Shown here: positions 9,513 to 20,739 of the stretch, in pieces | How positions within the stretch are numbered: the first letter of the stretch is position 1 | Layout: every line of letters starts with the position of its first letter | DNA from: Thereva unica | Taxonomy: Eukaryota; Arthropoda; Insecta; Diptera; Therevidae | Assembly (NCBI GenBank): GCA_949987705.1 | Contig: OX465281.1 | Coordinates: 225,279,978 to 225,343,977 of the forward strand | DNA: 64,000 bases | Direction: 5' to 3' | Position numbers and translations under genes: made by a program | Notes under the pieces: generated by a model | The model's input: the letters and a program-made list of their open reading frames with translations, nothing else | What the model was told of the DNA's origin: nothing | Database searches by the model: none

Positions 9513-12500
9513 GTTTTGGCTAATATAGATCGATCTTCATTTGTGAAAGATTTAAATCTTGGAGGAAATCCTAATGTAACGGACATCAGTTTTGGTATTA
9601 GTGGTGCAACATTGAACAATACTTTTAAAATTAGCCTAGAAAATCTACAGAATGCAAAAGCTGATATAGAGGTACTTGATGCAAGCACAACAATTTTATT
9701 TTTGTAAAACTAAAAACGAATGTTTCAGTATGACTACCTAACTACAATGTCTATAGAAGTATTTGTTGCCACAAGAAACGATTTAAAACCGAATCCTGAA
9801 TATGATTCAATACAATGTTTATTTTATTCAATAATAAATAATGTTCCAAACACATCTCAGCAATCAAATAGGACTCAGGGTTTCATAATAGTTGTTGATG
9901 ATGAAAAATTTAATTTATCGGAAGTTAAAGTGCCTGCAACAAAAGTTCAGAGCGAAGTTGAACTTTTGAATAAACTTCTAGAATTGTGTAAAATTTGGGA
10001 TCCAGATATTTTCGCAGGATATGAAATTGAAATGAGCTCTTGGGGTTATGTAATGGATCGTGCTCGTGAAATAGGCATGAACTTAACACCACTGCTCTCT
10101 AGAGTGCCAACACAAAAAATACGAAATCCTGCAGATGAGGAACAAGAGCAGTTTTCTGATCTGGATATTGAGGTAAAGCTCAAATTATACTGAAACATTT
10201 TAATACCTACTATATTCTGTTTTCAAATCTCAAAGCTTAAACTATGCGGACGAATATTGCTTGATGTGTGGAGATTGTTAAGGCATGAAATAGCTCTTAC
10301 ATCATACACCTTTGAAAATGTAACTTATCACATTCTGCACAGAAGATGTCCATTGCACAGTTACAGTGATCTAACCAAATGGTACAAATCACCATTAACT
10401 AAATGGATAGTTATTGAATATTATTTAGATCGGGTTAATGGCACATTAGAATTATTAGAGCAGTTGGACCTTATAGGGCGAACTAGTGAAATGGCTAAAA
10501 TTATTGGGATACAATTCTATGAAGTATTATCACGAGGCTCACAATTTAGAGTTGAAAGTATGATGTTAAGGTATTGGATTTTGGTAGCATTAAAATAATA
10601 AAATTATAATCTTTTTCTTTTTTTACAACATTTCAGAATATCTAAACCAAAAAATTTAGTTCCACTTTCACCAAGTGTGCAACAAAGGGCCCATATGCAG
10701 GCGCCTGAATATTTACCTTTGATTTTAGAACCACAGTCTAGATTGTATGTTGAACCTTTAATTGTATTGGATTTTCAAAGTCTTTACCCCAGCATGATAA
10801 TAGCATACAATTACTGTTTTTCTACGTGCCTTGGAAGAGTACAGCATTTGGGAGAGTAAGTACCAAATTTAATATCATATCTAATATCACATCTTTTAAA
10901 AAAGAAGAGATATATGGTTCTGGTTTATAGGACTTGATCAGTTTTTTAAGTGAAAACCTACGCTTAGAACTCACCTTATACTACCAGTTCATTCTGTTGT
11001 TGTATTCATCATGACCCAATATCTGGTAGTATACTTAGTTTAAAGGGAGAAAATGTATAGGATCGTTTAATGCTGAAGGGCAGACGATGACCCTGACGAA
11101 AAATGCCTTTCTTATTGTAGCAATTCGAATATATTGACTTCGGAAGATTGTTCCATAGACGAGTAGTTCTGTATATATTGTGTTGCTTTGCTGTTGCTGA
11201 GTCCGAGAGCGATGCTACTACTGGCGTCGATGAAGGCGAACTCCTGGCGATCCCGCTGCTACCGTTGTTAGCTTTAGTATTAATTCTAGCGATAATGCCA
11301 AGGTGGAAGATCTTCATCTTCTTTGATCCGTTGGCTGGCGGTCCGAGTGGGACATCCCCGCAACGGATATGCTGCTGTCGGTGCCGCTTTAAAAATGCGG
11401 TTCTTGCCTACTTTCTTCGGTTTCCCGTTTCTGGTCAACTCGGCAGGTCGACGACCATCCTCCTTTCACACTCTGGACTTGGGACCAGACGACGGCGGAG
11501 TTAAGGCGGAAGATAAAAGTGCACTGTAGGAAATGTAACCAAATTCGTGTTGTTGGCACTGCGGCGCATTGCGTTGATATTTCTGCAGTTCTCAAACTGA
11601 AAAGGCTTCATTTGTCTCGATTGCATCCGACGATGACTTAAGAAAAAATTAGACATTTTATTTCATCATCTTTGACTATTGACGCTGCTGGAGTAAAATA
11701 TAGACGCCTAGTTAAGGCTGATGTTGATCCCTCACTGCGAAGGTTTACCACGTTTAAACTGGCTGTAACTGAACATGTTTACGACAAAATCCTTAATCCT
11801 GAATTGTGGCCTACTGGATTTGTGGTTCGCAAGTTTATAAATTATCCAAAAAAATCCGTGGCGCCAAAGATAACTTAGAATCAGTACTGCAATACAGTAG
11901 TAATTTCACATCTCTATATTATTAAAATATCAGAGGTATGGCAGTGGCGGATACAAGGGGGGAAATGAGGGACATCCCCCCAAGAGCTCTATGAATTATG
12001 GATTACTTTAGTTCTGGGTTCTACATATATATAATCCTAAAAACTACTGCCTTTCTTTTCAACGAAGAAAAAATCGAAAAAATGGCAACCAAATTTTTAG
12101 ATTTTAGTTGTTTGAAATGTTATCTAATCAAAATAGGTCTATATATGAAATTGTTGAACTTTTAAAATCGCGGCTCAATAGAAAACTCCTTTTAGAAGCT
12201 ACATCTAGATACAACAACTCTGTAAGCTACTTGGTTAACACATTTTTATGGTTAGAGTTGAGCAGGGCTTATGAGAGGCAGTACATTTGTCCCTTACACG
12301 ACAGTAAATTGTACTGAGACCTCTATTAAAATGTCCTACTACTCTTGGTATGAGCTTATAAACGTGCACCGTCACCCGCCCAAACCCACGAATCTCAAGG
12401 GACACATTCATTTTAACCCTTTCAGTGCATTCATTGCATTGCATTGCATTCGAACATTTTCTTTTGCTTTTTTTGCGCGCCGATTGTGTTGTGCGATTTC

Positions 12501-15500
12501 ATGTCGTGTGGCTTATATGCTGATTGGGTGGCCCAAACTGATTTGGGTGGCCCATTCAATGAAGTAAAAATTCAAATAATGAATTTAAATGATTTTTATT
12601 GCTAAAATATTTATTAGCTGGCTTCGCTCCCGAGGCCCCTAAGGCGCGGGCCCTGTGCAGTTGCACACTCTGCACATATACAATGCCAGCCGCGGTACTA
12701 TTTGTGATCTTGGTGTTACTTTTCATCATACATTCAACTCATCTTGCCAGCTTGATACTGCATGCTCTAAAGCTTTTACAATGCTTGGTTTCATAAAGAG
12801 GACTTCGGGATCCATTTATAATCATTTACATTAAAACTCCTTTACATGGCTCTTGTTTGAATACGCATCTGTTGTGTGGAGTCCATTCAGAAGTCCTTTA
12901 CTCGGTTTTTTCTTCGTAAGATCAACTGGCAGAATTCTACCCCTTCTTAAAACCCCAGAAGGACATTAGAAATTGGAGACTAGAAGAAATATTGCTAGTA
13001 TTATGTTTGTCAGAGATGTGTTATGTTTTCGTATTAAATCTTCTTTATTATTTACTCTCTTTAGCATCTATGCGCCTGACGTATCCTTGAGATCCAAATC
13101 TCTATTATTTGTTTCTCGGCATAGGAACGTTTACGGCCAGCATGATATAATAACGTATTGCTCTCGCCTGTTTAATGAAAATTATGCCATGATTGATTTA
13201 ACTGCTGATAGAGTAGCATTCAAGTCGGACTTATGTCATATTATCATCCCATATTATTCCTACAATGGCTTAATGTGTCTTTGGAGGACCAAATTGAGAT
13301 ATCACTCTTGAGCTTGAGAGCACCTTATATATTGATTGAACTGGACATGAATTCATGATTATGAAGATAAGGTCGGACGAAGTGCGAGTAATACAAAATA
13401 CTCATCAGCAAAGCGGTGAAGTGAGTTAGAGGGGATTGACAGCATTGTCTCCTAAATTGTCGGCCATTTATAACATTTAGGGAAGAGTGGTGATACAAAT
13501 GAACTGTGGCGGACACTGCCAGAGATATTGTGGGGTTTAGATTGGACACTATTCAATACGAACGTGCCAGAAAATTAAATCTCAATGCAGTTCATGAGAA
13601 CTGAGTTTATGCCAACAGATAGAAATTTAGTGAGCAGAGCAGTTTGCATAACTCTATTAAAGGCTGTGAAGATATCTGGTGTAACGAGACTCACCAAATT
13701 CAGTTATGGTTTTGTTAAGGTGTTGTGTTAGACAAGAAGTGTTGATAGTGATTGGATTTTTCAAAGCCTTGTCAGAGTTTATGCTCTAAGAAATTTTATT
13801 AAGAACTTTCTTTTTGGTATTAAGTACAGTTGGTAGGTTTCGAATCTGAATATTACGCCATCTCAGCTAGTGTCCGCGTCCGCAATCGACAGTCAGCGTT
13901 TTATAAATCGGACAACATTCCTCAATCCGCTTTTCAGCACCCTTTTAACTCCATTTAACCAATCCTTACTTGCATATACAATTTCAAACTTACTGCCATA
14001 CATTCCACCATTTCAAGTATAATGGTATTGACAACCTGGTGGTACATATAAGGTGTATTCTTTGAGCTTAGATTTTTGCCATAAATAATATGTTCCTTTA
14101 AATTTGTTGTTGTAAAACTTTGTGTACTAAAAAGCCCGATGATATTAGATTTTTATAAAGACAATTTTATAATTTATATAACAACCAACAACACAGATCC
14201 TCACCTTTTGAGTTTGGAGCATCTCAATTACGAGTTTCACCTGCATTACTAAAAAAACTGATAGAATGTGATGAAGTAACAATATCTCCATGCGGTGCAG
14301 TTTTTGTAAAATCAACTATTCGTGAAGGAATACTTCCGAGAATGCTTCGAGAAATTCTAGACACTCGGTTAATGGTTAAACAGTCAATGAAAATCCATAA
14401 AGGAAATTCGGTATTGAAGCGAGTACTACACTCTCGTCAATTAGCCTTAAAACTAATGGCCAACGTTACTTATGGCTATACAGCAGCAAATTTTAGCGGT
14501 CGTATGCCGTGTGTCGAGGTAATAAATGAAAATTAATTCACTTAATTCTAAAATATTTTTCTGTTAAGGTTGGCGATAGTGTTGTTAGCAAAGGTAGAGA
14601 AACATTAGAGCGTGCAATTAAATTAGTTGAACAAAATGAAAAGTGGAGAGTTAAAGTTGTTTATGGTGATACAGATTCGTTATTTGTATTGGTGCCAGGT
14701 CGAAGTAGAGAAGAAGCCTTTAAAATTGGAGCAGAAATTGCAGAAGCAGTAACGAATGATAATCCGCAGCCTGTGAAGTTGAAATTAGAAAAGGTTTATG
14801 AGCCAAGCATTTTACAGGTAAGTTAAATTGTTTTGTTTTTTAACCATTAGAAACTCTCCGTGAATATTATTTTATGAAAAGACTAAAAAACGATATGTGG
14901 GATACATGTATGAATCTGCAGACCAAGCTGAACCTGTTTATGAAGCTAAAGGTATAGAGACTGTTAGAAGGGATGGATGCCCAGCTGTTGCTAAGGTAAG
15001 ATATATCTTATTTACTTCTATCACCAGTTTTTTTATGTGACAGACTAGAGGCTTAGGGAAAGTCCCTTTGTACTGTCGACAATCTATTTTTTCCGTATAC
15101 ACTGCCGAACAGCAGCTCTAGCCGGAAGATAGAGAGAAGGGAGGAAGGAACTGTCACAACCTAGGTGCGATATTTTTTTTATTCCACCTACTCGCAACCA
15201 TTTCGCGACTCTGACATCGGGGCATCGAGAACAACTCGCTGGAGTGTTATGCCTCCTGAAACGAGTTGAATCTCATCAACCAACCGATGGCATGCGCTTG
15301 GTGGAGCGGGGAAGGACTAGAGAAGGCTATGACAGAAGAATGTAAAGAGGGAAGAAGAGAGAAGGAAAGTTATGTAGGTGGGAAAGAAGAAAAGGCGAAG
15401 GACCGTGGGGCTGGCCGGGATTCGAACCCGGGACCTCTGGGACAGCAGTCAGGCGCCTTACCCCTAGACTACCGAGGCCACACAGTTCACATGTGTCGGC

Positions 15501-18500
15501 TTTATGTTATGGAAAAAATTAAAAATTAAGTTACCATTTTAGTAATTTTCAAGAATAAGAGAAACTGGTCTTGGTCTATGGCGTCGTTCCAGCAGAGGTT
15601 CGGTCTACCCTGCTATCGCATTTTATAAATCCAACCTCAAGCGGCTTTCTAAGCTTTTTCTGCACTCTGGTCGAGTTCAATGTACTGTCTATAGGGGTCT
15701 GCTAAGCTGCGTGAAGGAGGTGGCTTCTTTACTCATGATGCGTGCTAATTAGTACTAAATGTGGTTAGCGTAGCCAGGTAGTTTTCGAAGCCCTGGCCAA
15801 ATGAAGAAGTGGTATTCAAGAAGCGTCTAAGTGGAAGATTTTTCTATGCCAGTCAAAGCCGATGGATGCACGAAAGAATTTGCATATCTTAAGAAATCTC
15901 AAGCACTGTGATCTCGGCTAGGATGTTAATGGATAGATCTTCTTCTTCTTTAACGGCTTTACATCCGCGATCCGGTCCTGGCCTCTCGCAACTGTTCTCT
16001 CCACCGGTCCCGATTCTGAGCCGATGTCATCCAGTTTGGCATCCCTAAGCTCTGAAGTACCCCATAGGTCTTACCGCACAGAACTTGCCGAGCAGGCTCA
16101 TCTTCACTCATACGAGCTAGACGCCCTGCCCACCGGGGTAAGACCATGGTCTTATATAGTAAAAGTTTAGACGTTATGGTTAGATACTTGGATTTGAAGA
16201 GCCTTGACCGACTATAGTAGGCTTTGATGGCTTTTAGCAGTCGTGCGCGTATTTCTGGTTCCATGCTATTGTCAGCTGCTACTATTGACCCAAGGTACGT
16301 AAATGATTTTACCACGTCAAACTCGTGTTCCTCTACCATCATTGTGGGACCAATGTTAGGTGTTCTTGTAGACGAATAGACCAGCGATTAGTTCTATACC
16401 GTGCACTGATACAGTAGAGATGGTAGTACCGGTTTCGTTGGAAATAAGACAGTACTTCGTTTTGGAAACGTTTGATACGACTCTTGCGCCCCTATCAATG
16501 AGTTCAATGACCCTGTTGATTAGTTCAGACATAAGTCTGCGATCGTAAAGACATAAGTCTGCGATCGTAAAGACAGAATCTACCACGTGCAGACAATTAT
16601 TATTAGCAAAGCTGTGAAGTGGGTCGGAAGGGACTGGAAGTAGCCTATTTATACATATAGAAAGTAGGTTATTTGTAAAAATAAGAAATAGGGCCAGTGA
16701 TAAAATTGTCCCCTAGGGGACCCCGCAGAGATGGGTAAGATTCAGATTTGACGCCATCCAATACTACCTTATTTGAACGGCCGGAAAGGAAACTCTATCC
16801 ATTTCTGTAAAAGTGAGTCGATTCTAATAGCTTTGAGTTTAGCTAACAGGGCTGAGTGCTATACTCTATCAAAAGTTTTGGAGATATCCAAAGCAACCCG
16901 ACTAGATTCACCAGATCCATGCAAACTTCGGTTGAGGTGTTCTGTAAGGCAACCTAAAAGATCGCCAGTGGAACTTTTTTGTCGGAAGCCATACTGTCTG
17001 TCGTTTATGCTTTGGTTGGATTCTAGATATCCCATAAGTTTTTTGTTGATTTTCGTCTCCATGGTTTTGGAGAGAATAGAAATAATTGCTATTGGGCGGT
17101 ATTGGAGGTAAGGTTGGAATCTCCTTTTTCGGTATGGGCTGAACGAATTTACCAAGAGTCTGGGTAAACTCCGGAAGAGTATGGTAGAGCAAAATAGGGT
17201 TTGCGCAGAGGTTTAGCCAAAGGTGAGCCGAAATACGGTAATCTTCACATTATTCCTCACAGCGTATCTTGAGCGGTACTACGTAATTTTTAAAAAAACT
17301 CGATTTTACATATACAGTTTTTTTAAGGTTAATAGAAATTAAAATCATTCATTTTTTGTTACAGATGCTTGAAAAATGTTTACGAATTCTATTTGAAACA
17401 CGCGATGTAAGTCAAGTTAAAAAGTATGTTTGTCGCCAATTCACTAAATTGCTCTCTGGTCATGCTAATGTTAAAGACTTAATCTTTGCAAAAGAATTTC
17501 GAGGAAAAAATGGTTACAAGCCAGGAGCATGTGTTCCTGCATTGGAGTTGACTAGGTTTGTATATTAAATACATAGTATCAATATATCCTACGAAATGTT
17601 TCATTAAATTAATGTATTACAGAAAATGGTTACAAACAGACCCCCGTAACGAACCACGAAGAGGAGAGCGTGTACCATTTTTAATTGTAAATGGACCTCC
17701 TGGAGTGCCACTTATTCGATTGGTTCGCAGTCCACATGAGTATTTAGCAGATGATGGACTTAAGATTAATGCAATTTATTACATAACAAAAGCAATAATT
17801 CCACCAATAAATAGATGCTTTTTGCTAATAGGCGCTGATATTAATGAATGGTAATTAATAAAAATTATGGTATAGAGCAGGGGTGGCCAACCCAAATGGT
17901 ATCGCGGGGCACTTTAAAAATGCATTATGATTCCGGGGTGATTCGAATTTAAAGTAGTGCTGCGAAGACAAAGAACGAACGATAACCAATTAACGTGCGG
18001 AAACGCGGAATTATTAAATTATTATTTCTGAAAAACTGCCAAAGCTGCACAAACTGGTTTGCGTCCCTGTAGGATATTGTGAAACACTCGCAAAAGTCTA
18101 TATTCACTATAGTCACTAAAGTATTTTGTAAACTCGCTCAATGTAATCGAGCCTTTAGAGAGGAACCCAATACGGATTTCGAGAATGGTGAAAATGGTCA
18201 CAACGGCATACACAATCCTTAAACGCTGGGGGCCTCGGTGGTCTAGAGGTAAGGCGCCTGACTACTATCCCAGAGGTCCCGGGTTCGAATCCCGGCCAGC
18301 CCCACGGTCCTTCGCCTTTTCCACTTTCCCACCCACATTACTTCCCCTCTTTCTTCTCTCCTCTTTACATTCCTGATTCCTCCTGTCATAGCCTTCGCTA
18401 GTCCTTCCCCGCTCCACCAAGCGCATGTCATCGGTTGGCTGATGAGATTCTACTCGTTTCAGGAGGCATAACACTCCAGCGAGTTGTTTCTTCTCAAATG

Positions 18501-20619
18501 CCCCGATGCCAGAGTCGCGAAATGGTTGGAAGTAGGTGGAATAAAAATATCGGGGCTAGGTTGTGGCAGCTCCTTCCTACTTCTCTGTCTCTTTCTACTC
18601 TCCATCTTCCGGCTAGAGCTGCTGTTCGACATTCTATACGAAAAAAATAGAATGTCGAACAGTACAAAGGGGCTTCCCCTAAGCCTCTAGTCTATCACAA
18701 AAAAAAAAAACGCTACTTCAAGTTTATGGGCGCATTAAGAATAGAGTGGGATAGATGGAAAAACCAAACAATGAAACTAATGTGATCGCAGCAGGCCACG
18801 CTGCTATATGTATTTCATCTCTTGCGCAGTAAAATCAAGCTGAACCTAGTCTGCATACATATGAATGTTAGAATATCGTTAGTAAAAATACTGAATAACA
18901 GAGGTCCAAGAATGGAGCCTCGGGGGACTCCAGCGTGGAGTAGGACACTTGAGGAACTTTAGCCACCTAGTTTAACTGTTTGAGAGCGGTTAAAGAACAA
19001 AATATACTGGTGAGGCCAGTTTTCGCAGAAGCAGAGCGGGATTGAAGCTTTGTCGTTTACGAACGCCAGATTGTAGTATTTATATTTATAAGTTTGAGAC
19101 GCTCACAATACGCCATTATTTGAGTAGCCATCAACTTTTCAAAGAGATTTGCCTTGATTTGTTGGAGAAAGAATACTGATAGGCCAAAAATCGGAGGGAC
19201 TGCTAGGAGAAGGTCACTTCGGAATGGGTATGATTAAAACATACTTCCAAGTCGAGGGAAACCGTTGGTACCATGAGGCAGGAGTTGAGAATGTGAGTTG
19301 AAATTGGCAATAGACGAGGTATGAGCATTTTTAAAAGACCAGGCGAAATGTAATTGATTCGTAGTTTAAAATTTAACCAAATTTCACAACTTTTTGTCCT
19401 AGACGTCACAAATTACACAACTTACGTCTTCAATGTTAGGCATTTCTTTTCAATGTTTGCGAAACATGAAAAGTCGCCCACAATTCATCACAAGGCACCT
19501 TCAAGTTTTCATCAAAAATCCGCGGGCAATATAGAATTACAAATGAAGAACTATAGATGAGATGAAGAAATCATGCAAAGCGAATGGAATTGGAATTCGA
19601 GGTGCAAACGAGAATCTAGCCAAACAGGCGCTTGACTGGAATCGATAGGTACCGTCGAGTTGGAAGACCAACGGGGAGAAGAGCCCTACCTAAAGTGGCC
19701 ACAAGGAGGACAACTGTTTCCGTAATATGTTACATGCGGGAATAAAGGAGCAGAAGAAAAGATACTGCACTCATAGCACACTAGCTTGATATTGACCAAA
19801 GAAGTGTGCTTGCTTATAAATATGCTCGTTTTCTGTGCTACCCCCATGACACTCAATTTTGTTGCGAATGCGGTCTTTATGTGGAATTGTTGCAGAGAAA
19901 AGCAATTGCTTGGATTTTTATCCATCAACCCGGGCACTCTGTGCGCCCCGAGAATACTCTATGTCAGGCTGCGAAATTTAATAATTGCTCATAGCTGACT
20001 CTTTCTTTTTCACATGTTGGAACCTTGCAGTACATAATATATTGTTAAATCTTGTTGAATCTCGCGGGCCGCACAATTTCCCGCGAAGGGCCGCCGGACG
20101 CGGGTTGGCCACCCCTGCTATAGAGAAATCATTTTTTATTATATTTTTTCAAATTTTAAGGTTTGCTGAACTTCCACGAAAGAATTTCATAATGCCAAAA
20201 CTGTCGAATGCATCAAAACTTATAACTGGTATTAATACAAATAAAAAAAGTACTATATCGCAATATTTTTCATCAACAAATTGTGTAATTGATTGTGGCA
20301 AACAAACAAAAGCAGGAATTTGTTCTGAATGTTTAAAAGATTCCCGGAAATGCGTAACTATATTATCTAAAAAAGTTTCAAAGTTAGAACGCGAATATTT
20401 TCTAACTAGAAAGGTTTTTATTAATGCACCTTTTTTATTTACACAAATTCTTTATTCATGCATTTTATTTTTTTTTAGATATGTCAAAAATGTTGTTTTA
20501 GAGAATGCTATATCGAATGCCATTCCTTGGATTGTCCAATATTATTTATTATGGAACTAAAAAAGCGTGAACAGAAGCAAATTCAACACTTTCGTAGCTT
20601 AATTGAGGATAATTTTTAA
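9513..20619 (+). CDS. REV3: DNA polymerase zeta catalytic subunit, C-terminal half
   Basis: Translesion B-family DNA polymerase acting with REV7 in the nucleus. Exons: 9513-9671, 9729-10172, 10236-10570, 10637-10855, 14197-14518, 14569-14817, 14882-14995, 17365-17555, 17623-17850, 20161-20413, 20479-20619; phases agree across the joins. Order: exonuclease-like domain (KISLENLQNAKADIE, DPDIFAGYEIEMSSWGYVMD, YTFENV, RGSQFRVESMMLR); palm motif A DFQSLYPSMIIAYNYCFSTC; motif B KLMANVTYGYTAANFSGRMP; motif C YGDTDSLFV; thumb KKRYVGYMYE and AKGIETVRRDGCPA; then C-terminal CysA (CVIDCGK, CSEC) and CysB (ICQKCCFREC, CHSLDC), the latter binding an iron-sulfur cluster in the family. Catalytic aspartates are intact. 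The long N-terminal and middle regions of REV3 are not seen upstream; 9513 starts at an acceptor, not a start codon. Introns 10856-14196, 14996-17364 and 17851-20160 hold transposon debris. Confidence 0.95.
10985..11170 (-). mobile_element. LINE C-terminal fragment in REV3 intron 4
   Basis: The minus strand encodes YRTTRLWNNLPKSIYSNCYN, matching the NRTTRLWNNL motif at the C-terminus of the Jockey/CR1-like reverse transcriptase elsewhere in this window (26900, 53780). Degenerate and short. Confidence 0.5.
11500..11880 (+). mobile_element. LINE ORF1 C-terminal fragment
   Basis: The + strand encodes RLVKADVDPSLRRFTTFKLA and then NPELWPTGFVVRKFINYP before a stop at 11878. The FK-(V/L)-x(6-12)-L-N-P-x-x-WP-x-G-x-x-V-R pattern is typical of the C-terminal end of ORF1 in CR1/Jockey-type LINEs. 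A stop separates it from a preceding CRKCNQIR segment. Lies within the REV3 intron 10856-14196. Confidence 0.45.
12760..13260 (+). mobile_element. Jockey-type RT C-terminal fragment
   Basis: The + strand reads TMLGFIKRTSGS, then LFEYASVVWSP, then an ETRRNIASIMFVRDVLC segment and SRHRNVYGQHDIITYCSRLF, the order seen in C-terminal regions of Jockey/I-type reverse transcriptases (GFIKR, EYGSVVWSP, RRxxxxxxF). Stops break it. It lies in REV3 intron 4. Confidence 0.5.
13320..13620 (-). mobile_element. Possible LINE fragment, uncertain
   Basis: The minus strand contains LTHFTALL and neighbouring text that recurs next to the RT fragment near 16610 (SLPTHFTALLII), so this is probably part of a Jockey-like RT. 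Too degenerate for more. Confidence 0.3.
15040..15481 (-). mobile_element. tRNA-derived SINE, copy 1
   Basis: The 5' head (at the right end, minus strand) is tRNA-like, with pol III A box TAGTCTAGGGG at 15471-15461 and B box GGTTCGAATCC at 15428-15418. The body continues to 15040 and ends in AGCCTCTAGTCTGTCAC. The acceptor stem does not pair, so it is not a functional tRNA gene. The tail is preceded by ACAAAGGGACTTTCCCTAAG, close to the 3' tail of the LINE family in this window. It lies in REV3 intron 14996-17364, opposite in orientation to the gene and to copy 2. Confidence 0.8.
15945..16590 (-). mobile_element. RTE-type LINE, C-terminal RT fragment
   Basis: The minus strand encodes FDVVKSFTYLGSIVAADNSM, IRARLLKAIKAYYSRSRLFK, LYKTMVLPRW then RLARMSEDEPAR and NRDRWREQLREA: the thumb and C-terminal end typical of RTE-like and related insect LINEs. 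Relative to the family there is an internal deletion between the TMVLP and RWAGRLARM parts. The upstream frame 16586-16356 contains SKTKYCLIS, matching the KTKYM motif after the catalytic aspartates. A 22-bp unit (ACATAAGTCTGCGATCGTAA) is tandemly doubled at 16529-16572. Confidence 0.65.
16600..17200 (-). mobile_element. Jockey-type RT fragment in REV3 intron 7
   Basis: The minus strand encodes YRPIAIISILSKTMETKINK, then ESNQSINDRQYGFRQKSSTG and a VALDISKTFDRV segment, i.e. the RT fingers and palm motif (YRPIS, QYGFR, LD-SKAFD). Downstream, ALLAKLKAIRIDSLLQKWI and a SPRGQF piece at the PQGS motif follow, among stops. 5'- and 3'-truncated. Confidence 0.6.
18228..18705 (+). mobile_element. tRNA-derived SINE, copy 2
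   Basis: Same family as 15040-15481, here on the + strand. A box TGGTCTAGAGG at 18239-18249, B box GGTTCGAATCC at 18282-18292, body, then the tail with TACAAAGGGGCTTCCCCTAA and GCCTCTAGTCTATCAC followed by an A12-type run. The tail resembles the local LINE's 3' end, suggesting that LINE's machinery mobilised it. Inserted inside the hAT element. Confidence 0.85.
18780..19440 (-). mobile_element. Jockey-type RT fragment inside the hAT element
   Basis: The minus strand reads NYISPGLLKMLIPRLLPIST followed by LNSCLM, a QSGVRKRQSFNPALLLRKL stretch, and a PRLHSW/YFY piece at the PQGSILGP-LLF position, in the order of a Jockey-like reverse transcriptase (thumb missing). Many stops. The related reading NISSRFLKILLPCLLPILTR is found on + at 27195. 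Confidence 0.55.
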
Positions 20620-20739
20620 CAAAATATATTTATGTCTAGTTCACTTTGATTTTGTGCATTTTGATAATTAAATAGTATTATTTTATATATTATTTATGAG
20701 CGTTGTTTAAAATATAAAATAATTATAAGATCTATAAAT

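Larger units (their letters stand above)
17878..20117. mobile_element. hAT-type element in the REV3 penultimate intron
   Basis: The ends are CAGGGGTGGCCAACCC and GGGTTGGCCACCCCTG, a 16-bp inverted repeat of the hAT-Charlie type. It is flanked by GTATAGAG (17870-17877) and CTATAGAG (20118-20125), an 8-bp duplication with one mismatch. No hAT transposase was recognised inside; the interior holds a SINE (18228-18705) and a LINE RT fragment (18780-19440), so the element has been bulked up by later insertions. It accounts for almost the whole intron 17851-20160. Confidence 0.8.

Noticed and set aside
11148..11529. Leu-rich and overlapping ORFs in REV3 intron 4 that look like membrane proteins
   Set aside because: Overlapping frames in repeat-derived DNA between LINE fragments; no domain or splice context.
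15409..15481. tRNA gene (minus strand) with good A and B boxes
   Set aside because: Acceptor-stem halves do not pair, the anticodon arm is irregular, and a SINE body with tail follows; the same arrangement is repeated at 18228-18705.
18236..18303. tRNA gene (plus strand)
   Set aside because: Same reason: it is the head of the second SINE copy.
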